NCBI RefSeq assembly: GCF_000247695.1
Contig: NW_004624730.1
Span: 27,989,008 to 28,053,007 of the forward strand
DNA: 64,000 nt
From: Heterocephalus glaber
Taxonomy: Eukaryota > Chordata > Mammalia > Rodentia > Bathyergidae
Direction: 5' to 3'
The notes under the pieces are model-generated. The model ran no database searches. It was not told the origin of the DNA and saw nothing but the letters and a program-made list of their open reading frames with translations. Shown one piece after another: positions 11,301-23,300 of this stretch. Made by a program: the position numbers and the translations under genes. Each line of letters begins with the position of its first letter. The first letter of the stretch is position 1.

Positions 11301-14300
11301 CCCTCCTCCTAGAGATGGAACACAGGAGCGCTTTACTCCTGAGCTATATCCCCAGCCACTTTTTATTTTGAGAAAGGGTATTACTAAGTTTCCCAGGTGG
11401 GACTTGACTTTGCGATCCTCTTGCCTTAGCCTCCTAAAGTTCTGGAACTATAGGCGTGTGGGACCATGCCAGCTTCTCCTTTAAGAGAAAAGGGACAATA
11501 TTTTTTGTCACAAATATTTGTCCTTAAATAGTAAGCTATATCACAAACTTTAACATTGTAATATGATACTACAGTTTGACTAATTTTTCTTTTTTTAATT
11601 ATTTCTTTGTGATTCAGGTATCCATTCTGGTCAGAAGATGAAATCATTTGTGCCCGAAATGTTAACAACGAAGTTCACTTCTTTGAAAACAACAATTTTA
11701 GTATGGAAGAATTTATGAAATAATTTTATTATATACCATAGTTTGAATTTTACTGTTATATCCCATGGTATAATTTAAGATAATTCATCTTTACCCTAGT
11801 TGGACTTAGAGTTGGTCAACTTCATGTTCCTTTTTTTTGGTGGATAGACCAAGACTATATCATAAAGTGGTATTCTTTTATCAATAAGCATGTAGTGTTT
11901 GGTTGTCTTTAATATAGGGTGCTGACATAAATATTCGGTGCCCACGTGCATTATTTCATCGGTGATGACAAACTTATTGACTCTCTCTCTCCCTCTCTTT
12001 CTCTCTCTCTCCTGTTTTTTGTTTTTTTATTGTTGTTGTTTGGGACAAGGTCTTGCTCCGCACTTCAGGCTGGCCTTGAACTCACATGTAGCCTAGGCTG
12101 GCCTCCAACTCGTAGTGATCCTCCTGTCTCAGCCTCCTAAGTGCTGGGATTATAGACCTGTGTTACCTCTCCCGGCCCATTACTTTTTGTGTATTATCTG
12201 TACTATTACAAAGGAAAATTCCCCCATATACCATGTGGTTACTACTTGAAACTATGAGAAAAGGCAAGAAATTATTCTTTCCCAATTTTAATATATTCTT
12301 TCTGTAGCAACCTTTATTGTAAACATTTAGTTTTCTCCCTTTTTCTTAATGAACTATGGATTTAAAATATGTGGTTTAATCCATTGCAGTTATTATTCTT
12401 TCTGATGCTCAAATTGTCTCATCCTTGTTCATTTAGTCTTAAATGACTTCTCTGCTATATGTAAGCTATTCTGCTGTCTTTTGTATTTCTTGGTATATAT
12501 CTACAATCAACTGATTCTCCAAGAAACCCTGTTTCCTTTTTATTAAAAATGGTATTTAGAGACCACAATCTTAAATTTAAAGGTTCTCATTGCTAAGGCA
12601 CTGATCATTGTTTCTAGGCCTTCTTTTTCTTTCTGTTCTTAAGGCTATAATAATTGTGAGGTAATTCTATAATTCCATTTAAATTAAAATCTGCAAAATT
12701 TTTACTTAACATTATCTGTTATTACCTTTTGCTGATGCCAACTATCCTCTGGGTTTGAGAACTGATAATTTGGGAATATTACATTTATATTCATTTGCTT
12801 TGTTCATTAATTCTTACAAATAAAATTCTCAGAATACCACCAACTATAACAGCAGTAATGTGATTGCTGAAAATAATTTTAGAAGAAAAAAATTGCATTT
12901 ATTTTTGTCTTTAGAGTATTTCATTAGTGATTGTTCACTTATGACTATATTATAGTAGAATAAGAATTGGTAACTCTATTCACATGTACCAAAAATTGTT
13001 TTATAGACTTTTGAGTTTTGAGTAGTATCTACTTGCTATATCTTGTACTTCATTTTTGTACTTTTGAGGTTCTACCTCATTAGTTTTTGGATTCCCTTGC
13101 TTTCTTGTTTTAGTTTTTGTTAGCTTTCCAGAAAAGTGACGGGCACCAGTTTCACAATTTAATGTGCTACTTTTGAGTAACTATTGACCTCTGAAATGAA
13201 ACAAAGAAAGAGCAATACTAATACCTCTTTATTCCCATTAACTAGAGTTGCAGTATTGTAAGCAGTATGAGTTCTGACTACCTGTGATAGAGTAAGCATC
13301 AATGAATATCAGCCATCATTACTACTATTTGGATCATTTTCATGTTTCTGTGTTTCACACTGACTACAGAATTTCCATGTTCACATTCTACAGTAGTAAG
13401 CCAGGGTCAAACTTTCCACCAATTGGGCTCTAACACTATTTATTTTAGAGGTTGAAGAGAACTCTACTGTGTACCCGGTATTGTATTCTTAAAATCAGTC
13501 ACTGAGAGTTAGGTGATATAATCCCATTACTTTTCCAAGCTCACACAGCTAATAAATGTAAGTGAGTAGGAATTCAGGCCTAAGTTGATCTTATTCCCAA
13601 CCCATGCTTTTGCTGCTGTATTGCTCTGCCTTACCTATACAATACTCTGATGAATACTTTAGTAGTAGTTATACTCAGAGCTTCATATGTCCCTGTTAGC
13701 TTCTCTCATCAACCTAACACCATTTACTTTTTTTTTTTTAGATACAATTGCAAATAAGTTGCATTTGCAAAAAATTAATGATTTTGTTTTATCACCTGGA
13801 CCCCAACCATACAAGGTAATTGCTGTGTTTTTGTTTATGTGGAATATTACATGCTTGAACCTTTTCTTAGTTTTTTGTGTTGGGGGGATGTTTTGCTTTG
13901 CTTTATTTTTTGATAGCTATAAAAACATATCCATCCTAGTTTATATGCTTTAAAAATTAAGTGATAATTTATGTCTGTATCGTAGGTAGCTGTCTATGTT
14001 CCAGGAAGTAAAGGTGCACCTTCATTTGTTAGATTATACCAGTACCCCAACTTTGCTGGACCTCATGTAGCTTTAGCCAACAAGAGTTTCTTTAAAGCAG
14101 ATAAGGTTACAATGTTGTGGAATAAAAAAGGTATGACAAATTATTTTTATTTCTCATTTTGTTCTTCAAGTGTTACTTTAAAGTTATATTCATAGATGCA
14201 TCAAAAAAAGAATACTGATGTTTATCATTTAATTTGTGTTCTAAATTTAATTTTAAGTTTTTGCTGTTATAGCCACTGCTGTGTTGGTAATAGCTAGTAC

Positions 14301-17300
14301 AGAAGTTGACAAGACAGGAGCTTCCTACTATGGAGAACAAACGCTGCACTACATTGCGACAAATGGAGAAAGTGCTGTGGTGCAATTACGTGAGTATTCC
14401 TGTAGTCTTCTTTTGAGAAAAATGATAATAAAAAAATAATATGACATAAAAATGGTATAATCTAAATTCTTCAAGTGATGGAATTCAAATACTTTAATAA
14501 GTCTTAAGGTAAAATTCCTCTTAAAAAACAAAATCATTCTCAAATATACCCTGTTTTGACAATCCAATTAGTTCATTTGAGTTGTGCCAGCATTTTAGTA
14601 GTAGTAGAGCTTCCTGAGTGAGGTAATAACACTCAGGAAATAGATCTAGAGAGTTTCACAATTATGAATACCCAAGAATGTTTCCACTTCATCTTTGTTT
14701 GCTTTTTGCGGCAAGTGTGTACTTACTGTATACCTCAGGCTGGCCCCAAACTTCCTGTCCTCCTGTCCCAGCCTTCGTATGCCACTGCTCCCAGCTCATC
14801 TGTTGTTTGGATGAGCTAAATTAATTTTAAATACTAGCAGCTTCCCAGTTTTTTTCATTTTGAATTGAACATGTGTGAGTAGGGTAATCTTCCATACACA
14901 AAAAAACTGTATTCCCATTGAAGGCAAATAAAACAAGACTGGCCAAAATACCTAGTAAATATAACTGATCAAAAGAAGTAAAACATAATTTTGAAAAAAG
15001 AAAACTGAATAAATGAAATTATAATATATAAACAGCCATTTTTTAAAAAATAAAGATTTCATATGCAGCAAAAATAAAAAATATATAACAAAAAATATAT
15101 GGAAAGAAAACTTTAAAACTGTTCAGAGACAAACTATGACCTTTTAGTAAGGAGAATTTTATAAATATGTCATTTCTGTCCAAGTTAACCGAAGTCCAGA
15201 AATAGACTTCTATACCCCTGTAAGAATTCATATGTAATAAAGTTAGCATTGAATCAGTGGAGAAAATACTGATCATTTAATTTATGATTTGGGAACAACT
15301 GGCATAAAAACTTCAAAGGAACTAGAAGAAAGTATGAGAGAATGTTTTTTTCTACTCTAGAGTAGAAAAAGAATTTCTAAGCAAGCTAGAAATCATAAGA
15401 GAGAAAAATAATAAATTTAATATGGAAAAATTACAGATTTCACAGCCAGGCATTGTTATGTATGCCTGTAATTCCAGCATTTGAGAGGCTGAGGCAGGAG
15501 TATCACTGCGAGTTCAAGGCCAGTCTGGGGTACATAGTGAGTTCATGACCAGCCTGAACTACTTAGCGAGACCCTGTCGCAAAACAGTAACAATAACAAA
15601 AAAATGAATGACAATGGAGGAAGAAGAGATCTATAAGGAGAGCAAACAAAACACTGGGAAAGTATAATTTTTAAAAGCAGACATGGGGTTGAACGGAGGG
15701 CAGGGGAAGGGGGAAAAATAAGAACCAAGAGAGATTATGTAAAGGTGCAAATTTCCAATGATGAATGTCATTAATATTGTATACCTAAAATGTACCAATA
15801 AAGTAATATTTTTTTTTAAAAAGCAGACAAGGGATGAGTATGAGAAAGGATAAAGATTCTTGGTGTTTTGTTTTTGTTTTTGAAGTTTCTTAATATATCA
15901 AGTAAATTTAAGTAAAAGTCCAGTCATTTACAAAATAATAATAGGCATGGACAGTAAAATCTACAGGAAAAAAAATCACTTATGTTAAAAGATGCTTAGC
16001 TTATAATTAAAGACATAGAATAAAACAAGATAGAGGGGTAGGGATTTAGCTTAGTGGCACCACACCTGCCTTGCAAGGGCAAGGTCCTGAATTCACTCCC
16101 CAGTACTGGACAAAACAAAAAAACAAGCTACAATTTTTTACTTAATAGATTGGTAAAGATAAAAATAAGAAACTGTATAGTTATGAGAGTGAAAGGGAAA
16201 TATGTGCCATCAGAACCCGTCTATAGGCATGTAAGTTGGTACAACATCTCTGAGGGACGTTTTGGTAATAATGTTACCAAGTAAATCTAAACTCTGTTTG
16301 GCCTTGCACTTTTTCACTCCTACAGATGTATTTGTATATATTCATAATGGGAAAGATAAAGCAAGGTTTGTAGTAGAATATAGTGCAGTTGAAAAAGAAT
16401 GAGATCGATCTTAATGTGCTTATGTTGAAAAATCTCAGCCAGGCCTGGTGGCACATGCCTGTAATCCCAGCACTCTGGGAGGGTGAGGCAAGATGAGCTG
16501 AAGATTGAGCTCAGCCTGGGCAACTTAGTGATTTAATGAAATCTCATCTCAAAATAAAAAATCAAGAGAGCTGAGAATGTAGCTTAGTCAGAAGGCCCTC
16601 ACTGTGTATATGAACAGTACCACCAAAATAAGAAGAAAAGTCTTCAAAATGAAGTACGAAATGAAATAACAGGTTTAGATCTTTGTCATTTGTATGTGTA
16701 TATAAGAGACAGATGTTTTATTTCAACAAAAATATTCTGAAAGGATATGCAAAAAATACAATGGGTAGGGCTGGGGATTTAGCTCAGTGATTCTGCCGCC
16801 TGCCTCGCAAGTGCAAGGACCTGAGTTCGATCCCCGGTACCAAAAAACAAAAAAACAAACAAAAATACAATGGGTTGCCTTTTTATAGAAGGACTTATTT
16901 ATGGTATATATTTTTATATAGCTTGTATGTTTATTACCATGAGCATATATTACTGCTTCCAAAAAATATGTTCTTAGTATAGGAAAATAGGCCTGTAGTT
17001 TATTCTTAGCACTTGGGAGGCTGAGGCAAGAGAATCCTGAGCTCAGGAGTTAAAGACCATCTGGCACAAAAAGCTAGATCTCATCTCAATAATTTTTTGT
17101 TTTTTAATAGTCAGAAACTGTTACCATAAATTTATATTGGCTTTGTGATCCCCACGTTGCCAAAATGTTAAAAAGAAATTAAGACTCAGTAGAAATTTTT
17201 TTTTTCTCACTGTGTAGCCTGGGCTGACCTCAAACTTGCAGCAATCCTCCTGTCTTACCCTTCTGAGTGCTAGGATTACAGGTGTGCATCACTGTGCCCA

Positions 17301-20300
17301 GCCTCAGTAGAGATTCTTAAATAATTATATGGTCATATGTTATACAGCAATTCTCATAGTATATCACATGGGAATATATTAATATGTCTTGACATTTTGG
17401 GAGGGATTTTCTTTACTGTTTGAAGTATTTATGAGTATTACATAATGTGCTAATAAATATATTCATACAGTTCTTCATTGCTAATTTGGGTTTTACATCT
17501 TTTTCTAGCAAAAAATGGCCCCATTTATGATGTAGTTTGGAATTCTAGTTCAACTGAATTTTGTGTTGTATATGGTTTTATGCCCGCCAAAGCAACAATT
17601 TTCAATTTGAAATGTGATCCGGTGTTTGACTTTGGAACTGGTCCTCGAAATGCAGCCTACTACAGCCCTCATGGACATATATTAGTACTAGCTGGATTTG
17701 GAAATCTGAGGGGACAAATGGAAGTATGGGATGTTAAAAACTACAAACTTATTTCTAAACCAGTAGCTTCTGATTCTACGTATTTTGCTTGGTGTCCAGA
17801 TGGTGAGCATATCTTAACAGCCACATGTGCTCCCAGGTTACGTGTTAATAATGGGTACAAGATTTGGCATTATACTGGCTCTATCTTGCACAAGTATGAT
17901 GTCCCATCAAATGGAGAATTGTGGCAGGTTTCTTGGCAGCCATTCTTGGATGGAATATTTCCAGCAAAAACAGTAACTTACCAAGCAGTTCCAAGTGAAG
18001 TACCCAGTGAGGAGCCTAAGGTTGCAACAGCTTATAGACCTCCAGCTTTAAGAAATAAACCAATCACCAATTCCAAATTGGTAAGTAAAGTTTTATTACT
18101 TCGGTAGGAAAAATTTTCCAGTGTGTGGAGTTATTTAGAACTTTTTCTTTTGTTCTTGTGTTACTTAATTAATATATGATTAAAATATAAACCCTAGAGA
18201 AAAAAAAATAGAATATAAACCCTAGAATGAAAATCATTAAGGATTGACTGTTGAAGATGGTGAGCAGCTCACCTTGTTGAGCTAACAATGAGGTTTAATT
18301 TAAAAGAATTCATATTTTTAATTTCTGGGAAAGATAACAGCATGATACTGACTTTGTAGCTCAGGAGCTCAAATGCAGGTGTCTGTTAAGCTAGGCTAGT
18401 ATGTAATGCAATAGTAAGTGGGAGAGAATAGTAAGTGAGAGAGCTCATGACCTCTGTAAAGGCTATAGCAGCTATACTGTAATAACTCATTCTTTACCTA
18501 GGAAATTTTAGGTTTAATTTGTCAAAATGTTTGGTTTTCAAGACAGTATATCTAGATGCTTATATGAAATTTCCCAATTTTCAAAACACATTTGTTATCC
18601 TCAGGCCATTAGTTCCCCACCTTTGTTTTAAAGTTATGATGACCAGAATATTGATCGGATTCTGGAATACTTTTAAAATGTTAGCATTTCAAAGCTCAGA
18701 AAAGAACACCAATTAAAAATAAATTTAAAAAATAAAAAGGAAAAAAAGAAAAGAACACCAGTTAATCCCTGAGTTTCTGTAATGGTGTTAGGAAATAAAG
18801 GTGCATCAACAATGAGCAGCAGTATTATTAGTGTTATCAGAAAAGTGACCAGGGGCCGGGGATTTAGCTCAGTGGTTTCACCACCTGCTGCGCAAGTGCA
18901 AGGACCCAAGTTCCATCCCTGGTACAAAAAAAAAAAGAAAAGTGACCACACAATAGCAATAAACCAGGACTCTTCTAAGTAAAAGGGGCTGTATAGTCAT
19001 TTGGTTATTAGGCACTCAGGGAAGTAGATACTTTTCCTAAGAATAAATATTCTTACGCCCCTGTTGTGCCACTCCTCACTTCCCAAAACCCAAAAGAACA
19101 GCCCTTTCTACCTGACTGAACAAAATGTCTGTAACTTCTTAACTCCTATGTTATGTTTAAACATTGCTTAATCTTCTAATCTCTGATTTTACAAATAAAG
19201 ATCTGACAAGTAGTTCTTTTTGTGAGGCAACTGGGTTTCTGTTGACAGTAGTCAGATGAAAAGACCTCCGAAGAAGGTGTTTTTGATATCTGGTTTCATA
19301 AGAATCATGTATCTATAATAGTGCTAAGAAAAACTCTGTTCTTTAAATAAAACTAAAGGGAATTTTGCTAGTTTTTTTTTAAAAAATATGTACCTGAAAG
19401 ATGTATACCAGCTAATAGGAAAACCTTCATTAATTTCATTCTCACAGTTGGAGTGTACCACTACTGATAAGAATTTTGAAATGTTCTTTGCCAGTGATAT
19501 TGAGATAAATTTGATAAAATAAGTTTATCCTGTATTAGCAAAAGTATATAATTTGTTATTGTATGTATTTTTTAAAACATGGACTCCATTTCAAAATTGC
19601 TTATTTTTCATTTTCCATAGCATGAAGAAGAACCACCCCAGAATATGAAACCACAACCAGGACATGATAAACCATTATCAAAAACAGCCCTTAAAAATCA
19701 AAGAAAGCATGAAGCTAAAAAAGCTGCAAAGGTATTTGGGGGTACTAGTAACTAATCTTTTCACAAACAAAAGGCCATTAAATTAACTTTATACATTAAA
19801 GTTTAAGGAACTGTTGTCCTAACGACCATGTTACGTTACAAAATGTAGTTAGACTTTAAATACCCGGAATATCTTTCCTTAGTGTTTGCCCGTGAGTTTC
19901 TCAGTAATCCTGTCTATATAATGGATGACTGTTAGCCTTTCATCACTATAACAAAGTACCCAAGATAATCATCTTACAAAGGCAAAAGATTTCTTTTGTC
20001 TTGGTTTGGAAGTTCCAGTCCATCATTTAGACCTGTGGCAGGCAGCACATTGTGGCAAAAATGAATTGGAGCCAAATGACTCACCTCATCACCAGCCATG
20101 GAGCAAAGAGAAGAGAGACAGGGCCTGGGGTCCCACCATCACCTTCAAAAGCATGCCCCCAAGGACCTAAGAACCTCCCATTAGGTCACACCTCGGAAAG
20201 GCTGTCTGTCTCCCAGTAGCACCTGGGAACTAAGGTTTACTACATGAACCTTTGGGGGACATTAAAGATATATACTGTAGCAGTGATGAAGGATGCTGGA

Positions 20301-23300
20301 CCCTATCTTAAAACCTGAGATTCCAGTGGGCTATAGTGTGTTCCTTGCTGTAGAGCCTTTGTGGTAGAACCTGTGTGAAGTGTAGTTTAAGAGAGGCTGG
20401 AAATTGTATGACAGAACAGCTATTTTGTCACTTAGTGTAATATGACATATGAAATTCTTTAGCTGAGAATCTACCAGAGATACCCACAATTATTCTAATT
20501 TTTTTTTTCCATTTTTGTTTTTATTTGGGGGGGGATTTTTTTGCAGTACTGGTGATTGAACCCGGGCCCTTGTACATACTAGTTCAATTTTATTCTACCA
20601 ATAAGCTATGCCCACACTCCTTTTTAAATTTTATTTTAAAACAAGTTTTCACCAGTTTCTTCAGACTGGGCTGAAACTTGCAATTCTTCTGCCTCAGCTT
20701 CCCAAATAGCTGTAATTATAGGTGTGTGCCACCACACCTGGCCAAAGTAATGTTGTATTTGATTATATAGTTGAAAAGTCATACCATTGTGATAACTGAG
20801 ACATTATGGTATTCTATGGCTCATCATGGTAGTATGACCAACTAGGCTAGAAACGTCTTGTTAGTGAAGTCATGGTGAACACATTCTTGAGATTCAGACA
20901 AAGTGGGTATCTTGTCTGTTCAGACTACTGTAACAAAATACCTTAGAGTGGGTAATGTTTAAACAACAGAAATTTACTACTCACAGTTCTAGAGAGCCAA
21001 GAGAGTCTGAGAGCAAGGGAGTATCTGGTGAAAGAGCTCGTTTCTCATTGTTGCCAACTTTTTTGTATCCTTACATGATGGTAAGGGCAGGACGCATCTC
21101 TTGAGCCTTTTCTATAGGATGCTAATCCCTTTCTTGAGGATGGGGTCCTTATAATTTAACCATTTTCCAAAGGCCCCCAGTTCCATATTGGGCATTAATG
21201 TTCCAAAATAGGAAAAACTTTTCCATGGCACTTTGTTGCCTAGCTGAATTGCTGTGATTGTAAAGAAAGGTAAGAATATTTTCCTCATAACATCATTTGT
21301 TACATGCACTTGCCTCAAACATGCTTGATAGTTTTGGAGTATATCACAAGAGTGAAACCTTCATGGCCCTCTCACATTTCCAAACCATCTATATATGGTA
21401 ATAGCACATCCCAGAATATCCAGAAATCTCAAGTATTGGTTGAGTGATTCAGAAATCTCCTAGTTTACTCTGATAAGGTCCTTTCATTTTTGTCTAGTAG
21501 GGGAATGTGTAGCAGAGTTCACAAGACCTTTAATTCAGATTCTTTATATAAAATGAAGTGCTTGGTTTCTGTGTTATATATACTAAGACTATGTGGTCTG
21601 AAGTACTTTAATGTTTCCATTTTTTAACTTGAATTTTTAAAACTTATTCCTGCAGGAAGCAAGAAGTGACAAAAGTCCAGATGTGACACCCACTCCTGCC
21701 CCACAGAGTGTACCACAAAACACTATCTCTCAGTCAACTTTTGGTGACCCTGAAATAGACAAAAAAATTAAGAATTTGAAGAAGGTGAGAGACTTAAATG
21801 AAAAACAAAAGTGTATATGGAAAGGAGTGTACCTAAGAATTACGTAAAGAAAAAGAATACTTTGATACTTTAACGTGATATCTAAGAAGTTTGTAGCTTT
21901 CCCGCTATGAAATACTGTGATTTAGGAATTGTACTCATTTTAATTCTATTCATAAATGCTTGAAGGCTATTACTACTTTTATTAATTTTTAAAAGTAATA
22001 ATCTACATTTGTACAGAAAATGAACACTTCTATATTCATTATTTCATTATATATCTGTAAGATAGGTAGAAACATACTTTATCTCAGTTTTAAAGATGAA
22101 AAAATAGGGCAGAGGTTATAATTTAGTACAAAGTGCTTGCCTAGAATGCCCAGTGTTCTGGGTTTGAGTCCTAGTCTATCAAAGCAACAATAACAACAAT
22201 TAAAGATGAAGAAACAGAGACCAAAAGTTAATTAACTTATAAAATTACAACCAAGTCTCTGGAGTATTTCCTAGCTGCATTATGATGTTCCATTTAACCA
22301 CTTAACAGTTTACCCTGAGTGTCACTTGGACAGTGCGTTTGTTTGTGAGCCCAAGCATCACTTGGGCAGGTGTCATTTTATATTTCCTGTTATATAATCT
22401 TAACAAAAATTAATGAAAAAATAAGCAATTTTTGGTCATCTTGTATTTAAGTAATTGAACTGGTAAGTGGTTAAAGGCAGACATGGTTCAGGTACAACGG
22501 GGTGTTGAAATTAGTGATATATTTACATACATGCATATGTGTGTGTATGCACAAATGATAACATTAAAAGCTTAAAAAAAAATGTTGCCAGATCCCATGT
22601 TTTTAATTTTCAGACTATTTTTGATAGAAATGTAAGATAATTCTACTTGATTCAAGTTTCATAATCATTATTGAATTCTTCATGAGAAAATTCACATTAG
22701 AAATAGCCTTTTCCAGCCCGGGGATTTAGCTCAGTGGTTCCAGCACCTGCCTCGCAAGCGCAAGGTCCCGAGTTCGATCCCCGGCACAAAAAAAAGAACT
22801 AGCCTTTTCCTTTCTTTCTCTTGACCAATTCTTGATATTCGCAGAAACTGAAAGCAATTGAACAACTTAAAGAACAAGCAGCAGCTGGAAAACAGCTAGA
22901 AAAAAATCAGGTATCTTCTTGCATTTTTTGTTTGAGTTACTAGTCGTTACTACCTTTCCCTGTTTGTTATAAGTAAATATTTAATCAGAAAAAAAGAGCA
23001 CAAAGACTTAAACTTATTTTGTAATATGTGTACTTCTTAAAAGTTTTAACCTTTAATAGGGAAGGATATGATATACAGTAGATTACAGTGAATAACAGGT
23101 ACTCTTCCTGAGGGCCATGTTAATGCTGTCACTGCTTATCAGAGACGCCTTTGACAGGTTCTGATCTCCTGCTCAGTGCAATGATGCAAGGTTAAAAGAA
23201 AGACTCAAAGACAGAATTAAAGAGACAGAGAAATGGGGAGCCAGGACAGCCAGTGCTGAGTGACCAGCAAAGAGCTTGTCCAGTCCAAGCCACTGCTATT

